DNA of 64,000 bases from Clostridiales bacterium. GTDB taxonomy: Bacteria; Bacillota; Clostridia; Christensenellales; DTU072. The DNA is taken from NCBI GenBank assembly GCA_012838805.1, contig DUON01000019.1, forward strand, positions 124,560 to 188,559, given 5' to 3'. Positions 45,067 through 53,480 of this stretch are shown piece after piece (within the stretch, counting starts at the first letter, position 1; every line of letters begins with the position of its first letter). Under the pieces are notes generated by a model. That model searched no databases. It was not told the origin of the DNA and was given only the letters and a program-made list of their open reading frames with translations. Both the position numbers and the translations under genes were made by a program.

Positions 45067-45095
45067 GGCTTATAACATATTAAGCCTGTTATAAT
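45067..45095 (+). promoter_or_regulatory. Proximal extended -10 promoter overlapped by palindromes
   Basis: TGTTATAAT at 45087-45095 is a perfect extended -10, 24 bases upstream of the first gene. It is covered by the perfect inverted repeat TATAACA-N9-TGTTATA (45071-45093). A second perfect one, GGCTTA-N8-TAAGCC (45067-45086), is interleaved with it. The arrangement looks like an operator. It does not match the Rex consensus TTGTTAA-N6-TTAACAA. Confidence 0.6.
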
Positions 45096-45119
45096 CTACG
45101 AAAAATAAGGAGGTATGCG

Positions 45120-45623
45120 ATGAGTAAAACAGTACAAAGTTGCTGTTGTTCGACAAAAGAAAAGACCCAGAAAGAGAAATATGACGAAATCGCCAATGTC
45201 ATAGAACTCTATAAGGGCAAAGACGGAAGTCTTATTCAAGTTCTGCACTTGGCACAGGAGATTTATGGGTATCTTCCGTTGGAACTACAAAAATTCATTT
45301 CTCAAAGGATGTCCATTCCGCTTTCCAAGATTTCGGGAGTTATCAGCTTTTATTCCTTTTTTTCCACAGCACCGCGCGGAAAACATACCATAAGGGTTTG
45401 TATGGGTACAGCATGCTATGTCAGAGGAGGCAAGAGCATTGTGGAAAAGCTCAAAGAGATTCTTGGGGTGGAGATTGGCGGCACCACCGAGGACGGCAAG
45501 TTTACTTTTGAGATTGCCCGATGTATTGGAGCTTGCGGCCTTGCGCCGGCGGTGATGATTGACGATGTGGTATATAAGCAAGTGAATGTCAACAAGCTTG
45601 AATCCATACTCTCAAAGTATTAA
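45120..45623 (+). CDS. NADH dehydrogenase/hydrogenase [2Fe-2S] subunit (NuoE/HydC-like)
   Basis: A 167-residue subunit with a thioredoxin-like [2Fe-2S] ferredoxin fold, passing electrons between flavin and iron-sulfur subunits. Cluster cysteines are C94 and C99 (CMGTAC) and C135 and C139 (CIGAC). A helical N-terminal bundle precedes them (LAQEIYGYLPLELQKFISQ). An unusual CCC at residues 8-10 starts the protein. AAGGAGG lies upstream. It is the first gene of a three-gene hydrogenase operon and corresponds to the small subunit of bifurcating HydABC enzymes. Confidence 0.9.
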   Translation: MSKTVQSCCCSTKEKTQKEKYDEIANVIELYKGKDGSLIQVLHLAQEIYGYLPLELQKFISQRMSIPLSKISGVISFYSFFSTAPRGKHTIRVCMGTACYVRGGKSIVEKLKEILGVEIGGTTEDGKFTFEIARCIGACGLAPAVMIDDVVYKQVNVNKLESILSKY

Positions 45624-45640
45624 TTAGAGGAGGAAATTTG

Positions 45641-48600
45641 ATGATGAAAGACAGAAAAATAATTAATCTTGCGGACCTTGAAAGGATAAAAAAAGAATAT
45701 GCCTCAATGATTGAGAGATATAAGCACCAAGTTTTGATTTGCAGCGGAGCGGGTTGCGTGTCCTCAAATTGTGCGGAAATAAAAGAAGCCGTCATTGAGG
45801 AATTAAGAGCCAACAACCTTGAAGACAATGTCTTGGTCACGGAAACTGGATGCATGGGCACATGCGCAGTAGGACCTGTTATGCTTATTTTGCCTGAACG
45901 CACATTTTACACCGATTTAACAGCCGATACAGCCAAGGAAGTAATAGTCAGTCATATCATAAAGAACAAGATTCTTGAAGAGCATACCTTCTATGATCAT
46001 TCCTTAAACAAGCATGTTCCCAAGATTGACGACATTGATTTTTTCAAAGAGCAGGTGAAAATTGCACTTAGAAATTGCGGAATAATAGAATACAACAATA
46101 TCGATGCTTACATAGCCCGCAAGGGATATTTTGCCGCTTATGAGTGTTTGACCAAGAAGAAAGGGATCGATATCATTGAAGAGCTTAAAAAATCCGGCTT
46201 AAGAGGACGGGGCGGCGCAGGATTCCCTACATATATCAAGTGGAAAGCCGGCATGGAAGCCAAAAGCGACCAAAAATACATAGTCTGCAACGCCGACGAA
46301 GGCGACCCCGGCGCATTTATGGACAGAAGCATACTTGAGGGCGATCCGCACACCGTTATTGAGGGTATGATTTTAGGCGGTTACGCCATAGGCGCGAACA
46401 AGGGATATATCTATATCAGAGCCGAATATCCCATCGCCGTTGATAGAATCACACAAGCCATTGAACAGGCATATTCAAGAGGGCTTTTAGGCAAGGATAT
46501 ATTCTGTTCTGGCTTTGACTTTGACTTGGAGATAAGAATAGGCGCAGGTGCTTTTGTATGCGGCGAAGAGACATCGCTTATGTCGTCTATCGAGGGAGAG
46601 AGAGGCGAGCCCCGACAAAAACCTCCATTCCCGTTCCAAAGAGGACTTTTTGGCAAGCCAACGATTATCAACAATGTGGAGACCCTTGCGGTTATACCTA
46701 TAATAATGTATAAAGGCGGTTTTTGGTATTCACAGTACGGAACGGATAAGAGCAAGGGCACAAAGGTCTTTGCCTTAGCCGGCGATGTGGTCAATACTGG
46801 TATAGTCGAAGTCCCCATAGGAATGTCGGTGGGGGATATCCTCTTTAATATCGGCGGCGGCATGAGAGGCAAGAAGAAATTCAAGGCTGTGCAAATCGGT
46901 GGTCCGTCGGGCGGATGCGTGACCCAAGACAACCTCAATGTGTCCACCGATTATGAATCCTTAAGCGAGCTTGGAGCGATTATGGGCTCAGGCGGTTTTA
47001 TCGCCATGAATGAAGACACCTGCTTGGTGGATACCGCAAGGTATTTTATGGACTTTATACAAGACGAGTCTTGCGGAAAGTGTCTGCCTTGCAGAGTGGG
47101 TACAAAGAGAATGTTAGAAATTTTAGAGAGAATAACCAGAGGCGAGGGCATGGAAGGAGACATAGAACTTCTTCAAGAACTTGGCGAAACCATTAAAGAA
47201 ACCGCAATGTGCGGTCTTGGGCAAACCGCCCCCAATCCCGTTTTAAGCACTATCAATTACTTCCGTGAGGAATACGAAGAGCACATAAAGAACAAATACT
47301 GCCGAGCTGGGGTCTGTGCTGAATTATTCATTTCACCTTGCGAAAACACCTGCCCCGCAAATGTCAATGTACCCGGCTATATGGCACTTGTCAGCGTGGG
47401 AAGATTTGTGGACGCCTATAACCTTATAAGAAGAGAGAACCCATTCCCGGCGACATGCGGCAGAATTTGCACAAGACCTTGCGAATCCAAGTGCAGAAGA
47501 GCCACCCTTGACGAATCAGTAGCGATATGCGATTTGAAGAGATTTGTAGCCGATTTTGCCCATAAGAACGAAAAGGCTTGCCGAAACGAAATAGTTTTCC
47601 CCAGAAACGGCAAACATATAGCGGTTATCGGAGCAGGAGCGTCCGGGCTGACATGTGCCCACTATCTCAACAACATTGGTTATACCGTCGATGTGTTCGA
47701 GGCGGAGTCCATAGCCGGAGGAGTTTTGGCTTTCGGCATACCCGAATACAGACTGCCTCAAGAAGTCTTGCAGCACGAGATTGACCTTATTAGAGAAGAG
47801 GGCGTAAATATAAAATTAAATACCGAAGTGGGCAAAGACATCAAGTTTGAGGATATAAGAGAGAAGTACGACGCAGTATATGTCGCCACAGGCACACAAT
47901 TCCCACAAAAGGTCAACATCTTTGGGGAGAACTTGGAGGGAGTCATACACGGAATAAATTTCCTTAAGAGAGTGAACCTAAATCAAGATATTAATATCGG
48001 GGATACCGTTGCCGTTATCGGCGGGGGGAATACCGCTGTGGATTCGGCAAGAACCGCATTAAGGCTTGGTGCAAAGAAAGTCATGATTTTATATAGGCGC
48101 ACGAGGGACGCCATGCCCGCTTATGAGTCCGAAGTCCAAGAAGCTTTGGAAGAGGGCATTGAGCTATTTGAGCTTGTCGCTCCCGTAAGGTTCCTTAACG
48201 GCAAGAGTGGCAGGGTGTCCAAGATTGAGTGTGTGAGAATGAGGCTTGGCGACTTTGACAAGAGCGGAAGAAGGCGTTCGGTTGTGGTCGAGAACTCCAA
48301 TTTCTTTATAGATGCCGACACCGTTATACCCGCTATCAGCCAATATTCAGACTTGCCCTTTATTAGAAAGGACGAAATCAGCGTGACAAAATGGGGCACA
48401 TTCGTTATCGACGACGACACGCTTATGACAACTATGGAGGGAGTATTTGCGGGCGGCGATGTGGCAAGAGGTCCGGATACCGTAATACAGGCAATAGCGG
48501 ACGGAAAGAAAGCCGCCATATCCATAGACAAGTACTTGGGCGGAAAAGGCAAGCTCAACAAAGGTCCTAAGATAAAGATTCCCGACAATTTCGACGATGA

Positions 48601-48745
48601 CGAAATAGTATATCATGAAAGATTTGAGCAAGAAATCCTTGCCCCCGAAAAGAGAAAAGACAATTTTGACGAAGTTATTTTGGGCTATCACAAACTCAAC
48701 GCTATGGCTGAAGCCATGAGATGTCTTCGTTGCGACAGGAGGTAA
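45641..48745 (+). CDS. NuoF/HydB-like flavoprotein fused to a GltD-like NAD(P)H oxidoreductase
   Basis: A 1034-residue fusion. An N-terminal thioredoxin-like [2Fe-2S] domain comes first (about 25-120, CSGAGC...CMGTC). The NuoF FMN/NADH module follows (about 125-480: GRGGAGFPTYIKW, CNADEGDPGAFMDR). Its 4Fe-4S motif is SCGKCLPCRVGTKRM. From about residue 565 a complete GltD-type module begins, with cysteines for two 4Fe-4S clusters (CENTCPANVNVPGY, CGRICTRPCESKC), FAD site GAGASGLTCAHYL, and NADPH site GGGNTAVDSARTALRLG. It ends with GVFAGGDVARGPDTVIQAI. ATG at 45641 is preferred over TTG 45638 because AGGAGG is at ideal distance. The fusion would put a second flavin centre in the complex. Confidence 0.88.
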   Translation: MMKDRKIINLADLERIKKEYASMIERYKHQVLICSGAGCVSSNCAEIKEAVIEELRANNLEDNVLVTETGCMGTCAVGPVMLILPERTFYTDLTADTAKEVIVSHIIKNKILEEHTFYDHSLNKHVPKIDDIDFFKEQVKIALRNCGIIEYNNIDAYIARKGYFAAYECLTKKKGIDIIEELKKSGLRGRGGAGFPTYIKWKAGMEAKSDQKYIVCNADEGDPGAFMDRSILEGDPHTVIEGMILGGYAIGANKGYIYIRAEYPIAVDRITQAIEQAYSRGLLGKDIFCSGFDFDLEIRIGAGAFVCGEETSLMSSIEGERGEPRQKPPFPFQRGLFGKPTIINNVETLAVIPIIMYKGGFWYSQYGTDKSKGTKVFALAGDVVNTGIVEVPIGMSVGDILFNIGGGMRGKKKFKAVQIGGPSGGCVTQDNLNVSTDYESLSELGAIMGSGGFIAMNEDTCLVDTARYFMDFIQDESCGKCLPCRVGTKRMLEILERITRGEGMEGDIELLQELGETIKETAMCGLGQTAPNPVLSTINYFREEYEEHIKNKYCRAGVCAELFISPCENTCPANVNVPGYMALVSVGRFVDAYNLIRRENPFPATCGRICTRPCESKCRRATLDESVAICDLKRFVADFAHKNEKACRNEIVFPRNGKHIAVIGAGASGLTCAHYLNNIGYTVDVFEAESIAGGVLAFGIPEYRLPQEVLQHEIDLIREEGVNIKLNTEVGKDIKFEDIREKYDAVYVATGTQFPQKVNIFGENLEGVIHGINFLKRVNLNQDINIGDTVAVIGGGNTAVDSARTALRLGAKKVMILYRRTRDAMPAYESEVQEALEEGIELFELVAPVRFLNGKSGRVSKIECVRMRLGDFDKSGRRRSVVVENSNFFIDADTVIPAISQYSDLPFIRKDEISVTKWGTFVIDDDTLMTTMEGVFAGGDVARGPDTVIQAIADGKKAAISIDKYLGGKGKLNKGPKIKIPDNFDDDEIVYHERFEQEILAPEKRKDNFDEVILGYHKLNAMAEAMRCLRCDRR

Positions 48746-48748
48746 GCA

Positions 48749-50758
48749 ATGGTAAACTTAAAAATAAACAATAAAGAAGTAAAAGTTCCCAAGGGAACGA
48801 CGATTATTCAAGCGGCAAAAAAGAACAATATCTATATCCCAAATCTATGTTATCTGGAGGGGGTACACCAATTGGGCTCATGCAGGATTTGTGTTGTCGA
48901 AGTCAAAGGCGCGAAAACCTTGCAGGCGGCTTGTATGACCCAAGTCACCGAGGGTATGGAAGTATTCACCAACACCCAAAAAGTCAGAAAAGCACGCAAA
49001 GTTCTATATGAGCTTTTGCTGTCCGACCACTCAAAAGAATGCCTTAGCTGTAAGAGAAATCAGAATTGCGAACTTCAAGAACTTGGGAATATCATAGGCA
49101 TTGAGGAAAGCCGCTTTGAGGGCGAGCGTTCGGACAACAGCATAGACTGTTCAGTGTCTATAACAAGAGATATGGCAAAATGCGTACTCTGCAGAAGATG
49201 CGCAACGATTTGCAATGAAATTCAAGGCGTAGGAGCTATAAACGCCCAGAACAGAGGTTTCAAGACAAGCATAAGCCCCGCCATGGAACTGCCCATTGGT
49301 GATGTCAATTGTATATTCTGTGGACAATGCACCAAGGTATGTCCGGTGGGAGCGCTTAAGGAAACGGACAGCGTTAATGAGGTATGGGAAGCGCTTTATA
49401 ATCCCAAGAAAAGGGTGGTGGTTCAGACAGCACCGGCCATAAGAGTGGCGATAGGCGAAGAGTTCGGCTTGGAGCCCGGTTCAAGAGTTACTGGAAAGCT
49501 TGCGGCGGCTTTGAGGGCATTGGGGTTTGACGATGTGTTTGACACGAACTTTACCGCAGACCTTACCATACTTGAAGAAGGTACGGAGCTTCTGACAAGA
49601 CTTATGAACTATGCCGAAGGCAAGGAAACGGCGCTGCCTATGATAACAAGCTGCAGCCCCGGCTGGATAAAGTACATAGAACACACATTCCCCGACGAGC
49701 TGGACCACCTCTCCACCTGTAAATCTCCCCACACCATGATGGGCGCTCTTGTCAAGTCCTATTATGCTCAAAAAATAAACAAGCGCTCCAAAGACATGTT
49801 TGTAGTGTCCGTAATGCCCTGCACAGCGAAGAAATTTGAGATTAAAAGAAGAGAAATGCAAAATGACGGCTTTCCCAATGTCGATGCAGTGATTACCACA
49901 AGGGAGCTTGCCGCTATGATTAAAGAAGCGGGCATAGACTTTGTTAATCTTGAAGAGGAAGAGTTCGATACCCCATTGGGCTTTTCTTCGGGAGCGGCGG
50001 ATATCTTCGGCGTGACCGGCGGAGTTATGGAGGCGGCGCTTAGGACTGCTTATGAAATCGTTACAGGAAAAGAACTGCCCTTTGATAAGCTTCATGTCAA
50101 GCCGATTATCGGTTTTGACAATATCAAAAGCGCAGAGATTACCATAAAGAATCCCAAGCCCGAATTCAAGGCAATTGACGGTGTGACCGTAAAAGTGGCG
50201 GTCACAAGCGGCACTAAAGGCGCAAGGGAGCTTATGGAAGAGGTCGCCAAAGCAAAGTCGCCTTATCATTTTATTGAGGTTATGGGCTGTCCGGGCGGAT
50301 GTATTATGGGCGGCGGTCAACCAAGGAGCGAAGACCCCGATATCAGAAATAAGCGTCTTAAGGGTATTTATGACGAAGACGAGAGCAAGAAGATTAGAAA
50401 GTCCCACGAAAACCCGTACATCAACGAGCTTTATAAAGAATTTTTGGGCAAGCCCAATAGCCATAAGTCCCATGAATACTTGCATACGCATTATGTAAAG
50501 AGAGGCGAATTCAACGAAAAGACGGACGAAAGGTTCATGGTCAGCAAAACCGCACATCAGCCAACTCCAAACGACTATACCGAAAAAAGAATTTATAAGA
50601 CAAGCGTTGACGAGCAGAACGGCGAGAACCACAACGAATCCGCTAAAATTGCGGCACTTTCGGCAGAGAACGCCCGCCTCAAACATGAAGTCGAAGATGC
50701 GCATAAGACCCTTGAGATGTTCAAACAAATAATAATGGATTATGCGAATAAGGAATAA
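48749..50758 (+). CDS. hydA: [FeFe] hydrogenase catalytic subunit
   Basis: A 669-residue [FeFe] hydrogenase. The N-terminal [2Fe-2S] domain (about 1-75) has CYLEGVHQLGSCRICVVEV, then a His/Cys cluster region and a two-[4Fe-4S] ferredoxin domain (CVLCRRCATIC, CIFCGQCTKVCPVG). The H-cluster domain has all three signatures: L1 TSCSPGW (C302), L2 MPCTAKKFE (C358), and L3 GCPGGCIMGGGQP (C514 and C518). The last 90 residues are an extension ending in a coiled coil (IAALSAENARLKHEVEDA). It follows the NuoF-like gene by three bases. With the other two subunits it likely forms a soluble, NAD(P)-linked, possibly bifurcating complex. Confidence 0.95.
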   Translation: MVNLKINNKEVKVPKGTTIIQAAKKNNIYIPNLCYLEGVHQLGSCRICVVEVKGAKTLQAACMTQVTEGMEVFTNTQKVRKARKVLYELLLSDHSKECLSCKRNQNCELQELGNIIGIEESRFEGERSDNSIDCSVSITRDMAKCVLCRRCATICNEIQGVGAINAQNRGFKTSISPAMELPIGDVNCIFCGQCTKVCPVGALKETDSVNEVWEALYNPKKRVVVQTAPAIRVAIGEEFGLEPGSRVTGKLAAALRALGFDDVFDTNFTADLTILEEGTELLTRLMNYAEGKETALPMITSCSPGWIKYIEHTFPDELDHLSTCKSPHTMMGALVKSYYAQKINKRSKDMFVVSVMPCTAKKFEIKRREMQNDGFPNVDAVITTRELAAMIKEAGIDFVNLEEEEFDTPLGFSSGAADIFGVTGGVMEAALRTAYEIVTGKELPFDKLHVKPIIGFDNIKSAEITIKNPKPEFKAIDGVTVKVAVTSGTKGARELMEEVAKAKSPYHFIEVMGCPGGCIMGGGQPRSEDPDIRNKRLKGIYDEDESKKIRKSHENPYINELYKEFLGKPNSHKSHEYLHTHYVKRGEFNEKTDERFMVSKTAHQPTPNDYTEKRIYKTSVDEQNGENHNESAKIAALSAENARLKHEVEDAHKTLEMFKQIIMDYANKE

Positions 50759-50769
50759 CTATTTATAAG

Positions 50770-50806
50770 GAATAAGATGCTGTCTTTTCATGACAGCGTC
50801 TTATTC
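50770..50806 (+). terminator. Terminator-like hairpin after hydA
   Basis: A 15-bp stem between 50770-50784 and 50792-50806 (one G-T pair), seven-base loop. The following T-tract is poor, so it may act as an mRNA-stabilising end. Confidence 0.6.
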
Positions 50807-50883
50807 TATGGTAATATCTTATAGAAAATATTAAAAAAATTTTTCAAAAGTTTGTTTATTAGAGCAAAAATATCTTACCGATA

Positions 50884-50922
50884 GAAAAAAATTCAAGGCT
50901 GTTCCAAACCAAGAACAGCCTT
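50884..50922 (-). terminator. Terminator of the AmmeMemoRadiSam unit
   Basis: AAGGCTGTTC (50895-50904) pairs with GAACAGCCTT (50913-50922). On the minus strand it is followed by a run of Ts. It overlaps the stop of the radical SAM gene. Confidence 0.85.
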
Positions 50923-51739
50923 AACAATTTCCAGCATACACAAAATTAAGATATTTTTTGGCTATTTCAACAAATTCATAAATCTTTCTGACGGGGGTAG
51001 GGGAGAGGTGCGAATATTTATACCTCGGAAAAAATCTTGTGATGTGAAGAGGAATGTCCTTATCTATTGCCATAAGCCATTTTGACAAAGCGGTTATCTC
51101 CTCTTGGCTGTCGTTTTCATTAGGCACGACAAGGACAGTCACTTCCACATGACAATGCCTACTTGCAAGCTCAATTGTGCTTTTGACAGAGTCCAAGTCT
51201 CCATGGATTTTTTTATAGAATTCAGGATTAAAACTCTTTAAGTCAATGTTCATGGCGTCTATATACGGCAACACCTTTTCAAGGATATTCGTATTGACAT
51301 ATCCATTGGTCACAACGACAGTTGCAAGATTTTTTTCTTTACAAAGCTTTGCGGTATCCCGTACATATTCCCAGCCGATTAAAGGTTCGTTATAAGTAAA
51401 GGCAACGCCCGAACAATTGTTTAATTGCAAGGCTTTTTCTATCAAATCTTCTTTTTCTATATCAACGGTTTGTGCGGTTTCACCGCACATAGAAATAGAA
51501 TGATTTTGACAAAAAGGACACCTTAAATTACAACCAAAGCTCCCGACAGACAAGACATATGTGTTTGGCAAAAAGCGGTATAAAGGTTTTTTTTCAATTG
51601 GGTCGAGAGCTATTGAGGTAATCTTGCCATAGTTTATGCTTACGCTTTCGCCCCCTATATTTTTCCTTGCACGGCAGAACCCAATCTGATTTTCTTCAAG
51701 GCGACAAAAGTTAGGGCAGACATCGCAAATTATTTTCAT
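50921..51739 (-). CDS. amrS: AmmeMemoRadiSam system radical SAM enzyme
   Basis: A 272-residue radical SAM protein with the cluster motif CNLRCPFC. Extra N-terminal cysteines (CDVCPNFC, GFCRARKN) are typical of the AmrS family and its relative pyruvate formate-lyase activase. Other motifs are SIALDPIEKKPLYRF, TYNEPLIGWEYV, and MNIDLKSFNPEFYKK. It overlaps the upstream AmrB-AmrA gene by four bases (ATGA), confirming the three-part AmmeMemoRadiSam set. The reaction is not established. Confidence 0.92.
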   Translation of the reverse strand: MKIICDVCPNFCRLEENQIGFCRARKNIGGESVSINYGKITSIALDPIEKKPLYRFLPNTYVLSVGSFGCNLRCPFCQNHSISMCGETAQTVDIEKEDLIEKALQLNNCSGVAFTYNEPLIGWEYVRDTAKLCKEKNLATVVVTNGYVNTNILEKVLPYIDAMNIDLKSFNPEFYKKIHGDLDSVKSTIELASRHCHVEVTVLVVPNENDSQEEITALSKWLMAIDKDIPLHITRFFPRYKYSHLSPTPVRKIYEFVEIAKKYLNFVYAGNC

Positions 51740-53109
51740 TGGTGTCTCACTACCTTAAACCTTTCCAAAGAGTACTTTTCATGAGGCATAATCCCAGCTT
51801 TTTGCAAGGCTATCGACACTTGATAATCCACGGTATCCACTCCTTCGAGATTGGGAAGCAAGAGCCCTCTTCGGTATCCTTTAGATACGATTACGCCATA
51901 TTTTTCGGGGTCGAGTTCGGCTTTGCCATCAATCTTTTCGGGAGGGAAGAGTTCGTCCACGCTATATTCAAGGTCCTCAAGCTCTTCTATCGTGACGGCA
52001 TTGAATCTTGGGTCGTCCGAACAAGAGCTTATAGCGTTATAGATTATCTCTTCTGCGACGCTGTCCCGTAAGGGGGCGATTGTGCCGATACAACCCCTTA
52101 GGTTTCCGTGCTTTTTCAAACTGACAAAGACCCCAGCTTTTTTGTTTTTCAATTCGTCACTCAAATCTTCAGGGACAGATGGAATCTTTTTATTTTTTAC
52201 ATAGTATTCCACGGCATATCGAGCGAGAGCAACATATTCGTCTTCTTTTTTCATTTTTTTATCCTCAAAGTTTTTATATTTTTCTACAAAACATCTCTTG
52301 GAATTCTGACCTTTGGCAATAAAAGCTCCCACAGCGTATCCCACGCCGAAAGTATCTTGATAGCTTAATAGACGGCTTTTTACATCCAGCTTATCCAAAA
52401 ACCCAGCAAGCATAACAAGAGACTTAAAACCGCACTCGGCGGCTTGTCGAACGATATAAGAGGGGATATCAAACAACTTGGAAAAGTCTCCGCTATCAAT
52501 AATTTTTATGATTTCCTTGTCGAATTCCACGCCTTCTCTAGTGAAACCATAAGGTCCTTTTTCTTTCAACCTATGAGAAAGGTCACCGCTTGCCACGAAC
52601 ACAGTATCTTTGTTATTCCTCAAGGCGGCTTTTTGAATTGCGATGCCCAGTCCATAATGGTCAATTAAAGAAAGCCCGCTTAAGCTGATATGCACAAGCT
52701 CATAGTCCGTATACGCCTGATTAATAAAATATAGCGGTATGACTGCGCCGTGGTCAAAAAACAGGTCTTTATGCCCCAAACTGCCGGAGGGAATGTGCAT
52801 AGTGCGTGCTTCGGCGGCGATAAGTTCAGCTAACGCCTTATCGCACTTGACATCCACGCTAATGCTTTTTGCTCTAAAAGAAGACAAGTCGCCCTTAAAA
52901 CGCTCTTTTGAAAAGATGTGAAAATAATCATGATAACAGTTCCCATGAGGTGACACTAATACAATCCTTGCGGGTTTGATATTGGCTATTATTCGGGCTA
53001 TCTCATGAAAACTATCTATTGTGTTTTGAATTTTTTGCTCCTCCCCATGCCCAATTTCTTTCATAATAATAGGCGGGTGCGGAACAATAAAAGCGGCCTT
53101 AATCGCCAT
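51736..53109 (-). CDS. AmmeMemoRadiSam protein B (Memo/LigB-like) fused to protein A (AMMECR1)
   Basis: A 457-residue fusion. Residues about 1-265 are the class III extradiol-dioxygenase-like Memo/LigB domain. Its metal-site histidines are in FIVPHPPIIM and SPHGNCYHDYFHIF, with SGDLSHRLKEKGPYGF. Residues about 285-457 are AMMECR1, with GVFVSLKKHGNLRGCIGT, AISSCSDDPRF, and LLLPNLEGVDTVDYQVSIA. LRGCIGT is the AMMECR1 hallmark. The upstream region holds a duplicated promoter-like block. Co-occurrence with AmrS in one operon supports a shared but unknown biochemical task. Confidence 0.92.
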   Translation of the reverse strand: MAIKAAFIVPHPPIIMKEIGHGEEQKIQNTIDSFHEIARIIANIKPARIVLVSPHGNCYHDYFHIFSKERFKGDLSSFRAKSISVDVKCDKALAELIAAEARTMHIPSGSLGHKDLFFDHGAVIPLYFINQAYTDYELVHISLSGLSLIDHYGLGIAIQKAALRNNKDTVFVASGDLSHRLKEKGPYGFTREGVEFDKEIIKIIDSGDFSKLFDIPSYIVRQAAECGFKSLVMLAGFLDKLDVKSRLLSYQDTFGVGYAVGAFIAKGQNSKRCFVEKYKNFEDKKMKKEDEYVALARYAVEYYVKNKKIPSVPEDLSDELKNKKAGVFVSLKKHGNLRGCIGTIAPLRDSVAEEIIYNAISSCSDDPRFNAVTIEELEDLEYSVDELFPPEKIDGKAELDPEKYGVIVSKGYRRGLLLPNLEGVDTVDYQVSIALQKAGIMPHEKYSLERFKVVRHQ

Positions 53110-53134
53110 AAATTATCCTCCCTTATACAATAGT

Positions 53135-53196
53135 TTTTATACTTAAATTATTATATCATACTATAAAGCCTTTTTACATCTAAATCATTATATCAC
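53135..53196 (-). repeat. Tandem promoter-like direct repeat upstream of amrBA
   Basis: Two about 26-base copies, 53135-53160 and 53171-53196, each of form TTTTTA-N4-TAAAT-Y-ATTATATCA on the plus strand. Each contains a minus-strand TATAAT. The copies are offset by 36 bases. Confidence 0.7.
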
Positions 53197-53215
53197 ACAA
53201 AAGAAGTATGGACAA
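53187..53215 (-). promoter_or_regulatory. Promoter of the AmmeMemoRadiSam operon
   Basis: On the minus strand TTGTCC (53210-53215), 17 bases, TATAAT (53187-53192). The second TATAAT copy (53150-53155) lacks a good -35. Confidence 0.6.
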
Positions 53216-53415
53216 TAAGCGGATAAAATAATAAACACCCATATTTAGTTATCAAAGAAAAGTTACCCCAAAAGACCCAAAAGAGGCAAGAAAAGAATTT
53301 TGAATAAAATACATTTTCAGAAGCAAGCCTAATACAAATAGACGAAGATTTTATTATACGAAAGAAAATTTTTATTCAGATTTTCGGCGATAATCATAAT
53401 TATACATCGAATTAT

Positions 53416-53444
53416 TTTACTACACGGCATTTTTATTGTATAAT
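53416..53444 (+). promoter_or_regulatory. Promoter of the cofE-like gene
   Basis: TTTACT at 53416-53421, 17 bases, TATAAT at 53439-53444, about 37 bases before the start codon. Confidence 0.65.
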
Positions 53445-53480
53445 CTTAGAGGTGAGAAATTTATTTATTTAGGAGCGTTT

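Larger units (their letters stand above)
44691..45119. other. Hairpin-rich region upstream of the hydrogenase operon
   Basis: No credible gene in 429 bases. Perfect inverted repeats are seen: GTAAATAT (44840-44847) with ATATTTAC (44858-44865); TAATTTTGAATAT (44870-44882) with ATATTCAAAATTA (44922-44934); and TTTCCATTTTTT (45021-45032) with its complement (45034-45045). The last resembles an intrinsic terminator or attenuator. Two promoters are listed separately. Confidence 0.7.
53110..53480. other. Divergent intergenic region between amrBA and the cofE-like gene
   Basis: No gene in 371 AT-rich bases. It contains a minus-strand promoter with a duplicated block (53135-53196) and a plus-strand promoter at 53416-53444. 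The central part, about 53220-53400, shows no clear feature. Confidence 0.6.

Noticed and set aside
45067..45095. Rex binding site in the hydrogenase promoter
   Set aside because: The palindrome has half-sites TATAACA/TGTTATA in the opposite order to the Rex consensus, so it was kept only as an unknown operator.
49481..50728. A 415-residue open frame on the minus strand inside hydA
   Set aside because: It lies fully antisense to a hydrogenase with all H-cluster motifs. Its translation has no recognisable domain and no ribosome site; it reflects codon bias.
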